Below are positions 10,836-22,983 of a stretch of 64,000 nt of DNA, piece by piece. The DNA comes from Progne subis subis (lineage: Eukaryota > Chordata > Aves > Passeriformes > Hirundinidae). The first letter of the stretch is position 1, and every line of letters starts with the position of its first letter. Position numbers and translations under genes: made by a program. The stretch covers positions 51,743 to 115,742 of the forward strand of contig JAKJHU010000828.1 in assembly GCA_022316685.1 (NCBI GenBank), in the 5' to 3' direction. The notes below the pieces were generated by a model. That model did no database searches and was not told the origin of the DNA. It worked only from the letters and a program-made list of their open reading frames with translations.

Positions 10836-12717
10836 CATTGTTTCTTCCCAGTTTTCCAGCTGGGACAGCAACAGCAGGCTGTTCTTGCACTGTTTGCTTA
10901 GAGTCCAGCACAGACCTCTGTGTGAATCTCCCGATAATTTCTGCAGATTGTAAAAGCTGCCTGTATGTTTCCAAATCTTCATTGTTATCTGCTTTCTGTA
11001 ACTGATGTGCAATCAATTACATAAGCCAAAAAGAAAATAAATGATCCTTTTCTCTTATCCCACAGCAGCTTAGTTTCTTTCTGGAAAAAATTATTTTTAA
11101 CCTGGCTAACGCTTGTCCAAAACTTTCCAAAAGTCCAGGGATTCAATATTATGGATCACCCTCCCTCCTATGCTCCAGGTAGCTCAGGTGTGAGGCACAG
11201 CTTTCTCCTCTGACACTGCCCTGATTCTCCTCCCTGCTCTGTCTCTGTCCACCATTTGTTGGGAAAGAGCCCAGTGAAGAATAACATCCATTTGTGCAGC
11301 ACCAGAAGATGGCTCGTAGCTCCCAAGATTTCCCTGAGATTCTTTTTCAAACCACAGCTGCCTTGGGCTCCTCTCTTCACTCCAACACTCCAGCAATTAA
11401 GCAACAGGTAATAGTTAAAATTTTACACTCAAGTGCCTTTAGAATTTCTAGAGAGGCTGATTCATGCGCGGAAACAGCCCCACAGAAACTGAACTTCAGA
11501 TCATTAATTAAAGAAATAAATCACCACATCCACATCTCACAGAGGAAACCAAGTCCAGGAAGGAGCTGTAAGTCAGGATGTGAAAACAACTTCAGCTGTA
11601 TCGTGAGAGCACAAACCTCAGCCAGGCCAGTTGGATGCTGACCCTTCAAATTTTTTTTCTGGTGCTTTAAAGCTCAGTCTCACTCTGCTGCCTTTTCAGT
11701 GTTAGAAAATATTTCTGCCTTAATATTGAGCTGGAGGTGCTGTCCCAGGAAGGATGTGCTCCTGGATGGAAGCTTTTTTCTGGGACAAACAGTAGATAAG
11801 CATTGCAGTTAAAGCTCTTTCAGGCTCTATTAAATATCTGACCAACAAAAGCATTTAAATTTAATCATAAACTGAAAGTCTCCCCTGTGTACAGCTGGGG
11901 TTAAACAAATGGCATTAACACTGAATTTTCACATTTGAGTAGAAACATTCCTGAATAGCAGAATATTGATATAATACATGGATTTGGTTCAGATTTCCAT
12001 CTCTCCAATCAGTGCCAGGAACTATTGGTGCTTCCAAGGCTGGGGAGCACAAGGAACAGGCAGAGTTCACCTCCCTTTGGCTATGGCAATGATGCATCCT
12101 TAGCTCTTGTTTTTGTCATAGAGGGGAATATTTCAATTCTGTTTTGACCTTGAACAGATGAATTCTGTCAATGTTGGTGTAGTTCCCTCTGTCTCCCCTC
12201 TCCCCAATTCCTCCTTTCCTGGAAGGAGTAAGAATAACCTTGCAGAGACTCAAGTCTTGGCACCCTCTGCTCCTTAACACAGATGTCAATTCACTGACCT
12301 CTAGAGGAATTTTGTGAGGACAAGGAAAGTTCTGTGCTCAACTCTATAGATATTTATTTAAAATGCACAAGTGCTTAGCCCTGATACAATGCTGTGTGGA
12401 TCCTGTCTTAAAACATGCTGCAGTTCAGGGTTCAAGGGAAAGCCAGCACAAGCTGACAGCATCCAGCCTCTCCCCAAAATCTGCCTCTTCTCCCCAAGCA
12501 GAGACATAATCCTGATGCACCACCTCAGAATAAACACTGTCCTACCTGCATATACAACCTAGAAAAATTCTCAGCAAAAAGCCTTTCCTGGCTTTAACTG
12601 TGGAATAGAATTTTCCATCTTTCTCCTGCTGTCAGAAACTGGTTTTCGTTAAGCACAGTAGAATGCTTTTTATTTTGAGATATTAAAACTATTGCAACAA
12701 CTACAGCCAATTTAATC
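10836..12717. other. No gene seen; probable SH3BGRL intron 1
   Basis: AT-rich single-copy-looking sequence without convincing coding frames or repeats on either strand. Confidence 0.5.
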
Positions 12718-12723
12718 TCTGGC

Positions 12724-13253
12724 TGTTGTAGTGCATGAATTTGGTTTATATTGTATTTCATTTTTATATTGGGTTTTGTAATGTTTCTTCTGGACCACCC
12801 TGTTCCCCTGGAAAATGTATCACGAGGTCTGTCCCTGCTTGGCCCCGCCCATCCTCCCACACTGGAATGTAACACAACTCTGTTCCACTCCCACCTTATC
12901 CCTGATTGGGTAGTGGCTTGTCCCTGCCTCTAGGCCCGTCCCTCCTGGGAAAAAGCCCTGGGACTGCCTGGAGGTCTCTCTCTTGCACCGGGATGGGGAC
13001 GGGGACTAGACTGAGCTCCGGACTTGGCGGGGGCAGGACCCCAGAATAAAGCCGTGATCCCCCCTGGACAAAGAGCAGACTCTTTCCTTTTGCCATCGAT
13101 GGACGCCTGCTTTCTCTAAAGAAAAAGGTTTGCAGCCTCTGGGTAGCTTTAAGGCCCTGAGAAGGAAGATTCCTTCTGGCCTGGGCTCTCTCTCTCAAGC
13201 TAGCTGAGGCTAAAACAGAGCACGGGCTCCGAGGGAGAGAGAGAGCCGCTTCA
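12724..13253 (+). mobile_element. Solo LTR related to ERV-C
   Basis: It starts TGTTGTAGTGCATGAAT and ends CCGCTTCA. It is flanked by 6-bp TCTGGC at 12718-12723 and 13254-13259. The centre (CCTTATCCCTGATTGGGTAG; GACAAAGAGCAGACTCTTT) is shared with LTRs at 22009, 39122, 55486 and 57714. At 530 bp it is longer than those; its last 120 bp are specific to this copy. Confidence 0.9.
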
Positions 13254-13969
13254 TCTGGCTACATTAAAAATTTGAATGCAATATTTTAAGAAAAATATTT
13301 GACTTATCTCAAGTTTGGAACAATGACTTTACAAAAAACAACCCAGGAGGCAGATGGAACATATCTGTGCTTGAGCTGCATTACAGATTTTGTCTTCCAT
13401 CCCAAAAGCTCCAACTCAGAACAACTCCTACTATTTTATTGAGATAAACTCTGGTGAACACTGGGTATCCAAAAAAGTCCTTCACATGTATTATGTTTCC
13501 ACAAAAGAGGGGGTTAAAAATCAATACCTAGCTTAACAAGTCAGTTTTCACCCATGGTATATAAATTGCATGAGCTGAGTACCCCAAAAACATACATACA
13601 CTATGAGATTATTTTTTAACTACAGATGCAGCTTATTTCCCCATAATATGTGTGTTTACCTAAACTTGCATCACAGTACAAGACTATTTACCAAAGATTT
13701 TTATCAGTGTTTTCTTCCCACATAAACTGCCCTTCCAGGCAGCCCAAGGAAGTTCACAAGCTGCTCCTGACCGTCTGCTATCCCTGCTCGGGGCTTCCGC
13801 AGTGACAAACATGACCACAGACATCTGGGCTGGGACAGCACGCTGGGAACCTCGAACATGGCAGCAGAACAAGGGACACTTGTGATCCACACTGATAAGG
13901 ACTTCATGCACAGAGCCACCCTGCTGTGGCTGCATTTCCCCTCAGAGCCACCTCCTACCACGGCCCGGC

Positions 13970-14043
13970 ACCACCATGGCAAAGCCGTTGGACTCGATGA
14001 GCTTTGAGGCCTTTTCCAACCTGAACGATTCTCTAATTCCATG
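13970..14043 (+). repeat. CR1 LINE 3' tail
   Basis: Ends with CCTTTTCCAACCTGAACGATTCT then a decayed CR1 terminal repeat (TAATTCCATGAA). Short and diverged. Confidence 0.65.
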
Positions 14044-16633
14044 AAAGCTCATAGCAGCCAAACAATACAAACACAAAGCACACACACTCTGCTCATTCTC
14101 TGTAAGGGTGACATTATTTGCATTTATTGTGACCATCTGAGAAAAAAGGCCCCTGGGGGATTTAAATGCAAAATATTTTTTTTTTTTTTTTACAATCTTC
14201 ACCTCTCCATGTATTACTTCCCTGGGATTCAAACTTCAGAAGATGAAGCAGCCTCGCCAGCCCTCCCAAAGCACTGAGCTGTTGAACAGGGACAAGAGCT
14301 GGTGGTTACACCTGCTCTCGTCATTTCCAACAGCTCTTGTCCAGAGCTGTTCTCCTCTGGAATGCTCCAGAAAGCACTTGCCACTGGTTATATGTCTCCA
14401 GTAGCACCAACAAGTTCTCTGGTGCTTTACTGGAAAAAGAGAAGAGTAATTGCAAGCAAATGTTTACTTTCCAGACCATGGGCCACTTTCCTCTTCATTT
14501 CTTGGGAGGTGGGGAGGAGAAGACCTAGATCTTTTCCCAAGCAAGAAGACAATACAAGAAAAATATAAACCCTCCACATCCTTAACTTTGTGAATGATAA
14601 ATAAATTAAAATTTCCTTTCCTCTCTAAAACCATCCCTAAACAGCAGCAGGTCTCTGTAATACGGGACTCTGACTCCGACTCTGGAGATCATCTCTTCTT
14701 TCTGCCATGTCTGCAGTCACAGTAGGAGGCAAGGAAAGAAAACCACTCACACAGCCATCAAAACAAGGGAGGAGGGCAGAGCTGGGAGAGATGGAAATGT
14801 GGGATGTAAATCACAAAGATGAAGCACTTGGCTCCAAGGAGCATCTGGACACCAGACATTTGATGTGGCAGTTTCCACAGCCCCCAGCAATGGCAGTGGC
14901 ACAAGGCAGAGGTCAGCCCACCACAACCAGTGTTGGCACTTCAGTTCCACAGCCACAGCCTCCAGTTTCAGCCATGCCCCTGAAACTGCAGGGGGGTGTT
15001 GGATGAACAAATAAAATTCTTTCAAAGTCCATACTCAAGACCTGTGCAGTTGTTGGCAATAAATGCACACTCATAAGACCAAGAAGAATTTCAGCAGCTG
15101 GTTCCCTTCTACATGAAATCAATAAAATGGGCAATCCAGATGCCTTCAGGAAGAAAGGGATTTTGGTGGTGGGCAATCTCTTGCCCCAAAATCAACAAAA
15201 TAACAAAATACCAAAATACCAAAATCCTGTGGAGAAAATCACACACTGGATTTGTGCCATCCAGCTTCTTCCTTCCTTGTATCCTTTTCTACCAGGAGCA
15301 AGACTCTAATGACTCTTAGGCCTCTCTTCCTTTCACTTCCTGAAGGATTTGAATGGGAGGTTGCATTGAAACCCCTCTCACAGCCAGCACAGTCCCTGTT
15401 CCTGCAACGCTCATGCGCTTCTGAATGCGGCATTTGTGTCTCATTTCTGTCCGTAGCCTCTACCACTGTCCCAGGTTGAGGAACACTGCTCACTTCAACT
15501 GTCTGCCATGCAGGAAGGCTCCCAGACAGCAGCTTCACATGCACATTCCCATGTGGGTGCCCTCACTTTATCTTCAAACTTACAATCCCCATGCATCCCT
15601 GCCCAGCCCACAACTCACCAGCACAGCATCCATGGTGAGGAAGATTAAAGACAAGGCGCCACTTCCCTAGCAAGACTTTCAAACACAGCAGAAAACTGGT
15701 GCTGGAACTATCGCATTATGGAATGAAATTCAAATATGAGGCCAGACAAGATGTCAATCATCATACTTTCCAGAAATCCCTTGAAACACACTCATAAAAT
15801 GTCTTTGCTTAGACATGAGCTTCACACAGTTTTGTCCTCACAGATACATCATACTGAATATAAATATTATAGAGAAAAGTGCCTTAGAGAAACATTTTAT
15901 ACACTGTGATGTGGCAAATTATACCATATAACAAAGCAGGTCTTTGCCAATAATAGACCACAAAATTTGGGCACCCTCCAAAACTCACAGCCCCAGGGCG
16001 TGAGGTGTGAAGCAATCTCAACCCTTTTCCCTTCAGTGGGAGACACTTTCCAGTCACACAAAAGCTTCTTCAGCTTCCAGAAATGGGGCAGGAAGGAGGA
16101 GATTTGATACTTATTTCTGGTTTGCTTCTACTCAGGCAAATTAGCCTTTTAAAACTCAAAATAACACAGTGCTGGGTGTCACTACAGTACAAAGATGACC
16201 TAGCAGGAGTGAGGGCCCTTCCCAGGCTAATGTCACTCAGTTCAGTCACTTTGCTGCAAACAGCCTTGTCTCTGTTCCATCTCTCTGTAACAATCTTCTC
16301 TGATGTGGATTTTCCATTCCTGGAGTGGGTTATTTCAAATTCAGCACCCAGAAAGGCTTCTCTGGTCCTCCAAGCAAAGCCTGTCTCACCAACGGTTTTA
16401 AGAGCCACAGAAACAACTCATTCCCATTCCCTCCAAAGAGGTGCCTCTGTCTTACTTTAGGTTGAAACATTGATTAAAATTCTTATACTGGAAAGAAAAT
16501 ATCACTCAGTGAGGTGCTGGGCTGCTCCTGCCAACAGAAACACCCTCAGTGTACACAGGAATCTAAGAATGTGCAAGTCTTGCTCATTACCACAAGATCT
16601 CTTGAGCTGCTCCAGCTTTAGACACAGGCATGA

Positions 16634-16662
16634 GTGTATGTGTGTGTATATATATATATAAA
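16634..16662. repeat. TG/TA microsatellite
   Basis: Alternating TGTGTGTG then TATATATATATA. Confidence 0.8.
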
Positions 16663-17315
16663 TGTACATGTCATAAAACTGGCAATTATGTGCACATTAC
16701 GCTCGAATTCCCCAAAAAACAGACTACACCAATGCTACATACAAATTCCACAGGCAGGGATGCACAAAGGAGCCTGAAAGGCAGCAGTTAGACTGGAGCT
16801 TTGTAACGTACAACCCATGCAAGGAACAGGCAGCACTGTAGAAAATGCTAAGCTAATAATTAAAAACTTAATTTAAAACTAGAAAAACACAGTTGGGATT
16901 GAGATCTGTGCTTGCACCCCTGGAGCTCAGTATCACCAAACAGACAGAAATCAATAGGTGCCATGAAGAGGGTGCTGATAAAAATCTATAGCAACTGAAG
17001 AAGTCAACTTGAAACCTATTAACAGCTGCATTAGAAAGAAAGGATTACTTTTCTAATCTGCTGCTTACCTTCCAGATGATTGTTCTGTATGAACCCAGCA
17101 GAAATCCCTTTGGATCCCTTTTATGAATTAACTACTCAGGATTTCAAGACCCTCCCCAGATTCAGCATGAAATAAACATCTGTTTTCCACCACCAGCACC
17201 AGCACTGTCAGTGCTGGCATCAAGATTAAGAAAAATGACCCGGGAAGGGAGGGACAGCAGGGACACCTGAAGCACAGGCTCCTGTGCCATCTGCAGCCCG
17301 TCACCCCAAGCTTAC

Positions 17316-17433
17316 CAACTGGTATTTGATCTGCTGAAGCCCACAGACCAGTGACTGCATTCAAGCAAAGGAGAATGCAGTGAGGGCTTGTTTTTATCTT
17401 CTGTACATCACTGTCCTCACAAAGTCTGGGGAC
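17316..17433 (-). other. Exon-like segment in SH3BGRL intron 1
   Basis: On the minus strand a pyrimidine-rich tract ending TTTTTCAG (to 17434) precedes 118 bp. It is followed by a strong 5' splice site GTAAGC beginning at 17315. One frame is open through the segment. I recognise no protein. It could be an unused cryptic exon or a first-intron alternative exon. Confidence 0.25.
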
Positions 17434-18117
17434 CTGAAAAACGAACAGTGACAGGAAAAGGCCATCATACAGCCAGAGCTCAGACTCTATCTCCTCGTAG
17501 TAAAAGTCACTGATTATTAACTGCAATAGCTGGTATTTTCTGAGTACATGGCATTTTGTAGTTCTCCAGCACATCCATACCAACTGCAACCAAATCCCCC
17601 GTATTTCAGCCTCAGAGCATCTCCCACATGGATCAAACAGAAACCAGATGATCCTGAGGACACAGAGCTACACCTGAACATAGGCACAAATCCCGCTATT
17701 TCTGTGTATCTCTTTATTTTCCCTTTGAAAAACACAGTCCGAGCTCTGCCTACAACACACTGGGGCTATGAAAAGCGAAATCCAGTATTCTCAATAGGGC
17801 AAGAACCGGAGGCTACTGGGACAGCGGCCACACACACCTGCCACAATCAGTGAGGAATAAACTCATCAAAACCAAATGACGGACGACACATTTAGAATTT
17901 AACTTCAAGAACGACAACAAAAAAATCCTCAAATACTGGTGGCTCTGCTATCCCAGCACAGGACGATGGGTGCGGGATCACCGAGGAAATGCCGCGTTCC
18001 GTTGGCAGCAGCCGCAGCACCGCCCGCACAACACCGGGAGCCGTGAGGGGACCGCGGCTGCCCCGGCCGCCCTCCGCGTCCCCCGCCCGGGACACGTTTC
18101 TCCGGGGCGCCGCTTAC

Positions 18118-18162
18118 CGCCGTGGAGCCGGAGGAAGAGGTGATGTAGACCTTGATGACCAT
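18118..18162 (-). CDS. SH3BGRL: SH3BGRL first coding exon
   Basis: The minus strand reads ATG (18162-18160), then codons for MVIKVYITSSSGSTA. A consensus 5' splice site GTAAGC starts at 18117. The peptide matches the first 15 residues of SH3BGRL, a small thioredoxin-fold adaptor-like cytosolic protein, as I recall it (V-Y-I and S-S-S-G-S-T-A favour SH3BGRL over SH3BGR or SH3BGRL2). In the known genes the next exon continues with a lysine-rich stretch; no such exon is visible in this window, so intron 1 is long or the rest lies outside. The promoter would lie at higher coordinates, where the ERV-A LTR starts only about 550 bp from the ATG. Only an exon fragment is annotated here. Confidence 0.85.
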
Positions 18163-18583
18163 GCTGGGAGCGGCGAGATGTGGAGCCGGGCGGGCGGTGG
18201 GTGTGTGAGGGCAGCTCGGGCGCGGGCTGGGGCTGAGGCGGGAGGGCGGGAGCGGGGAGGCGGTGGGAGCGCTCGCCCCGCCTCGATCCGCAGTTACCGC
18301 CGCCCGAGCCCGGAAGGGCGGAAAATGTTTTTTTAAAAATTAATTAAATAAACAAATAGTAAAAAAAGGAAGAAATAAATGGGAGAGGAGGAGCGTTCTC
18401 GACGACCCGCGCGAGACGTGCGGGGGAGCCATGGTGGCGGGGCCGCGACGAGGGAACGGGGGGGCTCGGGCAGGGCAGCCGCTTCAGGGCGGGGGTGAGA
18501 GCGGCGGGGGAACTGGGGGACACCGGGGCGGGAGACAGAGAGAGGGAGAGAGCCAAGCGTGGGGGGTCGCCATGATAGCGGCT

Positions 18584-18666
18584 GGTTCCCCTCAGTGCCG
18601 GCTCCCCTCAGCACCAGGTCCCCTCACGGCCGCTTCCCTCACAGCTGGGTCCCCTCATGGCCGCTG
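18584..18666. repeat. Short GC-rich tandem repeat
   Basis: Four or five degenerate units of about 16 bp built on GGTCCCCTCA lie in the promoter-proximal CpG island. Confidence 0.55.
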
Positions 18667-18708
18667 CCATCACGACCCACGGCTCCGTGCTGGGCTCCGT
18701 CGTCACTA

Positions 18709-19380
18709 TGACTTATTAAAGAAATATGGGTATTGATCTAGTATCGATACCCAACTGTGACGGACAAAAACACTCTAACAGTTTAAAGTTAGAAAGTGTA
18801 TGTTTATTATGGCCGGGCTGCACGCGGGATAGTTCCTTAATACGCGCTGTGAAATTCACAGGTAATTACAAAGCCTTTTATTTACAAAAGTGTTGAAAAC
18901 CCAAAACGCAAATACATATTCATACCCCTGTCACCTCCCATTCCTCACTTCGTATGCTAATTGGCAAAAAAGGCTATTAAGCATGCGTACTTTGTTTCTT
19001 AAAATGAGTCTCTTCTGGGGAGGGGTCACCCAAAATGAGGAAGTAAGATGAGTCTTCCTCATCCTGACCTTTCTACCTTTTCAATGCATTCGTGACAAAT
19101 GAATCCTTGGTAGAACTTACAGTTTCCTGTGTTCAATGGGTCCTTTAAGCAGGAAATCTGCAGCTATCTTATGTCCTATTTACCACATTTTGTTTTTCAT
19201 TACAAGCACAGCTACATAAACATAAAGCTGACAAGAAATGAGTTACAAAATCCAGGACAGCTTATCTAAGATCCGGCTTCTGTTAACTGTGAACAAAGCT
19301 CACCTATCTACTTCAGCTAATTCAGCAACTTACTATCTTAACTTTCCTAAAATCCCTAATTCTTCAAATTTAATTTCTCA
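18709..19380 (-). repeat. ERV-A copy 2, 3' LTR
   Basis: Plus strand TGACTTATTAAAG...TTTCTCA, same family as 694-1372. It points toward SH3BGRL in the same transcriptional direction and ends about 550 bp upstream of its ATG. A polypurine tract (minus AAAGAAGAAGTGGGGAA, 19381-19397) adjoins it. Confidence 0.93.
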
Positions 19381-20070
19381 TTCCCCACTTCTTCTTTGAA
19401 ATGAGTAAATTCCTTTACTCAGTATACAGTCTTCCTCATCTATCCAAGCTGTACAGCTAGTGTCTCTCAAGACCAAGCCATACACCTTTGACAGTGATGT
19501 TAAAGCTGCCGCTCGTCGTAGCATCCTCCAATTCCAAACAAGTATTGCAACAGATGACACTAAACTTATGCTGACCGAAATAAGCAACACAACTATAGGG
19601 TGGATTAAGGTATTCAGTATACCGGTTGCTGTCAGTGACCACCCAAAAAGCACATCCCACCAATGATGAGACAAATGTTCCTCAAGCCTTTTAAAAACCC
19701 CTTTGATGGTCTCTGTGTCATGGTGTATAGTAATTAATGTCTTTTTCCCTTCATCTCTAATTTCTTTTAAGATTTCTCTCAATTCATGATGTTTCAACAA
19801 TTGAGCAACTAAAGTCAAATACATCCCTATGGGCACAGGCAGTATCTTCTGCACAGTGGCTAGGTTGGCCTTTATATATTGATGTGATATTACAAGTGCC
19901 CAATAGGAAAAATCACATCCCTTAATTCTAACAAAATTGCAAACACACAAATTGAATTGAGTCTCATTCACAATTTGGTTGTCTATCTTTACGATGGGGC
20001 ACGCTGTCCTGAGACAGACACAACCTTGTCCTATATACACAAGTGAAGTTGTCTGTTTGCCTGGATGCAT
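19378..20070 (-). CDS. ERV-A env-like reading frame (TM region), open
   Basis: A 230-codon frame starting at ATG 20070, its TGA overlapping the first bases of the LTR. It has N-terminal cysteine-containing segments, an N-x-T site, then an amphipathic region and a C-terminal Trp-rich plus hydrophobic anchor segment (roughly residues 145-190) and a short basic tail. It is much shorter than a full Env: a surface subunit is not visible between it and the end of pol at about 20125, so most of env has been deleted or this is a truncated form. Copy 1 (1-658) is the same block with a frameshift. Envelope assignment rests on position and anchor. Confidence 0.6.
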   Translation of the reverse strand: MHPGKQTTSLVYIGQGCVCLRTACPIVKIDNQIVNETQFNLCVCNFVRIKGCDFSYWALVISHQYIKANLATVQKILPVPIGMYLTLVAQLLKHHELREILKEIRDEGKKTLITIHHDTETIKGVFKRLEEHLSHHWWDVLFGWSLTATGILNTLIHPIVVLLISVSISLVSSVAILVWNWRMLRRAAALTSLSKVYGLVLRDTSCTAWIDEEDCILSKGIYSFQRRSGE

Positions 20071-20123
20071 TTACTAAAATAGTTACGACTTTCCACATAA
20101 TGTCCAAAATAACTCTTAGTCCA

Positions 20124-22008
20124 TTTATTCATTGTTCCAAGTGAGGTTCAGTTCGTTATCGCTTGGTGTGACCGTCCAAATTCCCTCTGGGGCTTTCTTC
20201 ATTTGGGAGTGATGGATCCAGGCCTTCTGTTCTTTGATCTTGATTGCAGTGAAGGTAGTGAGGAGCACCTGGAATGGCCCTTCCCACTGTGGTTCTAAGA
20301 TTTTTTTTATTTTTTTTTTTCTGCAAAAGACTTAACATACACATAATCCCCAGGTTGTACATTATGTACTGGCCCATCTAGTTCTCTGTTTTGAGTTCCA
20401 GCCACATATTTCTCAATTTCTCTAAGTTGTTTATTTAGGGCCACCATATATCCATGTAGGGTTTCTTCCCCTACTTGAATGGGTGCTGTTCCCCCTTGAA
20501 CTGCATACAGCCTTCCACACAATATTTCAAAAGGGTTTCGTTTCTCTTTTGCCCTTGATTTTGTCCAAATTTGCAATAAGGCAGAAGGGAGAGCCTGGGG
20601 TTGCTGCGCAATTTTCAAAATAAAGTGTTGTCCTCTATCTGAGGATATGGTGGTTGGAACTCCAAATCGTGGTATTATTTCTTGCAACAGAGCTTTGGTC
20701 ACCTCTCGGGCCTTAGCTGTCCTGGCAGGAAAGGCTTCTGGCCATCCTGAAAAGGTGTCAGTTAACACCAATAGGTAACGATACCCTCCCTTCCTGGGCA
20801 GTTCTGTAAAATCAATTTGCCATTGTTGCCCAGGTCCACAACCTTTCCCAGTTTGTCCCACCTTAGGCTTTGGGGTATTTTTAGGGTTAGTTCGGAGGCA
20901 AAGACTACACTGACGAGTTACTTGTATCACTGTGCCCTGCAATTTCCTGGTCATGATTCTTTCTTTCAAATGGTTATCAGGGCATCTATTCCCCAGTGTG
21001 TTTTCTCATGTTCCTTTTGTACTAATGACCACAACAAATAGGAGGACAATACAAGTTTCCCTTCTTCTGTTACAGCCCATGCCTCCTGGTTATAACTTGC
21101 CTTTTCTACCTTGATAAGTTTCTTATCTTTCTTATTGTACATTGGCTTACCTTCAATAGAAATTTTTCCATCTGGAATCAATGCTGCCTCAACAGCCTTA
21201 TCAGGCACCTCACCTTTTGCTGCTTCTTTTGCCTCTCTATCCGCCAGCATATTCCCTTCTTCCAATTCAAAGCTCACTTTTTGGTGTGCCTTTATGTGCC
21301 TTATGGCTACTCTCTCAGGTAGTTGTATGGCATCTAATAGCCTCAGTATCTCTTGTGCATGTTTAATACTCTTGCCTTGTGAATTCAGCAGTCCTCTTTC
21401 CTTCCAGATGGCTCCGTGAGCATGAACCACTCTGAATGCATACCTTGAGTCCATGTAGATGTTAATGGTCTAGACTCTATTACCTCCTTGCTTGTGGTAA
21501 CTGCATACCCAGCATGCTTTTTCCCACTGATGACATAGCTGCTTCCATCAGTAAACCAGGTCTCAGCATCCTCAAGGGGGTGTCCTTCATATCTGGGCGG
21601 CTGGAGTAGGTGGCTTCAATGGTCTCCAGGCAATCATGGATCACTGGTTCTCCTATACTCCCGCTGAGGAAGGAAGCTGGGTTCCCAATGTTAGTTACTA
21701 CAGTTTCAACATCATCTTGTTCAGAAACCCCTGTGGGGAGAGCCAGTGTCCCCCTTTTGCCTCAAGGACTGCAGACATTGTGTGAGGTACTAGCACAGTC
21801 ATCTTCTGGCCTAGGGTGAATTTGCGTGCCTCTTGGATGTTTATTGCTACTGCTGCAACTGCTCTGAGGCACCCTGGCCATCCTTTAGTTGCTGTGTCCA
21901 GTTGCTTGGAAAGATAGGCCACTGCCCTCTGGTACAGGCCTAATTTCTGTGCTAATATTCCCAAGGCAATCCCTTGCTTCTTGTGGGAAAACAGGCAAAA
22001 TGGTTTAC
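20124..22008 (-). pseudogene. ERV-A pol, 3' part (RNase H and integrase), broken
   Basis: Read on the minus strand: the reverse transcriptase-RNase H junction (21698-22008), RNase H C-terminal part and integrase zinc region (20966-21454), integrase core (20307-20969) and C-terminal domain (to about 20125). Visible landmarks are KTHWGIDAL, QIDFTELP and SSDRGQHF (first two catalytic Asp), and QPGDYVYVKS with a QWEGPFQV motif. The stretch after SSDRGQHF is shortened and the third catalytic residue (Glu, normally in an SSGxVERMN-type block) is missing. Frames change around 20320, 20968, 21455-21700. Inactive. Confidence 0.85.
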
Positions 22009-22345
22009 TGTTGTAATGAATTAATATTGTGTTTCATCGGATTTGTAATCACATGGTTTGTCCTTGTCCAGCTGTAACCCAACTCTGTTCCCCGCCCACC
22101 TTATCCCTGATTGGGTAGTGTCTTGTCCCTGCCTCTGGCCCTGCCCCCTGGGGAACCACCCCCCCCACCCCCCCCCCCTCGACAGGCGGGGCCTAGCTCA
22201 CTCTGGCACCGGAAAGCGATCGGGGAAGATCTCCAGCCAAAGCAGGGCAGGACTGTAGAATAAAGCAATATTTTCCTCCCGGACAAAAAGCGGGCTCTTT
22301 CTTTTTGCCATCGGCAATCGTCTAGTCTCATGGAGAAATACCAAA
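22009..22345 (+). repeat. ERV-C 5' LTR
   Basis: TGTTGTAATGAATTAAT... ends near ATACCAAA. AATAAA lies at about 22258 and a C-rich expansion at about 22148-22180 that the 3' LTR lacks. Confidence 0.9.
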
Positions 22346-22347
22346 AT

Positions 22348-22365
22348 TGGCGCCTTACGTGCGGC
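22348..22365 (+). other. ERV-C primer-binding site, tRNA-Lys(1,2)-like
   Basis: TGGCGCCTTACGTGCGGC resembles the tRNA-Lys1,2 site TGGCGCCCAACGTGGGGC with three differences, and the following CTCGAA also fits. The deleted sibling at 57694 has another diverged version. Confidence 0.7.
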
Positions 22366-22487
22366 TCGAAGCCACAAAAGGTTCCCAAAAAGCTGGAAGA
22401 ACCACTCGGGGAGCATGTGGCCAAGGAATCCCACGCAGAGACAGACCCGTGAGGCTTGGCGTTCGCTGTGGAGTCTCCGAAACACAG

Positions 22488-22958
22488 TGTAATAGAATAT
22501 GGACACAAAGAAAAGTTCCAATAGGAATTTATTAGATTGCAGCAGGCAAGGCAGAGGCAAATACAGCGCTGGACAACAGGGAGAGTCTCCGCTCCACCAA
22601 CTGCCGCGCCTGGGCAAGTTTTTAGTCCCCTTTTATCTTGCTTCTTTCTCCGATTGACGTGTCCTTCTTGTAGTACTCCGCGCATGTGTGGCGTATTGCT
22701 AGGGGGTCTTTTTCTGCCTCCCGGGGTGCAGTGATGAAGGCTGGTAGTCATCTTAGGCGCCTTCTTCTTTGTATGTTAACTAAGCTTGAGTTCCTGAAAC
22801 TTAAAGCTGATTAAGCAAGTAGAGAGAAAAAAAAAAAAAAAAAATTGAGCAAGAGCATGTTTACATATGGCTTTTCTATAAGATTAGATAGTAACATAGT
22901 AACTTCCTGTTATCTTGAGTTAATTTTCAGTGAACAGAAACAGTTAATGTTTATCACA
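22488..22958 (-). repeat. ERV-D 3' LTR
   Basis: Minus-strand TGTGATAAAC...CTATTACA. A polypurine tract (minus AGAGAAATGGGGGAAT, 22959-22974) precedes it. Confidence 0.93.
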
Positions 22959-22983
22959 ATTCCCCCATTTCTCTTGTTCTTAC

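Larger units (their letters stand above)
13260..17315. other. No gene seen; probable SH3BGRL intron 1
   Basis: Apart from a CR1 tail and a small microsatellite, I see no conserved coding frame. No SH3BGRL exon 2 (expected to begin after the codons for SGSTA) was recognised on the minus strand anywhere below 18117. Confidence 0.5.
17940..18700. promoter_or_regulatory. CpG island / promoter of SH3BGRL (left part)
   Basis: Sequence becomes very GC- and CpG-rich around the SH3BGRL start codon and upstream (minus-strand sense). The island-like GC richness resumes at 43974-44090 on the other side of the ERV-A provirus, which suggests that the provirus split the island. No clear TATA box is seen. 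Confidence 0.7.

Noticed and set aside
17128..17589. 153-codon minus-strand frame as a gene
   Set aside because: No recognisable domain and it runs through an apparent acceptor and donor. Kept only as a possible 118-bp exon.
17929..18117. Continuation of the SH3BGRL frame past residue 15
   Set aside because: A consensus splice donor follows the 15th codon, and the downstream translation no longer resembles SH3BGRL.
21889..22535. Open frames within ERV-C and ERV-D LTRs (also around 31118, 47658, 54172, 55522, 57727)
   Set aside because: They recur only because the LTRs recur. They span promoter, polyadenylation and primer-site sequence and show no protein features.
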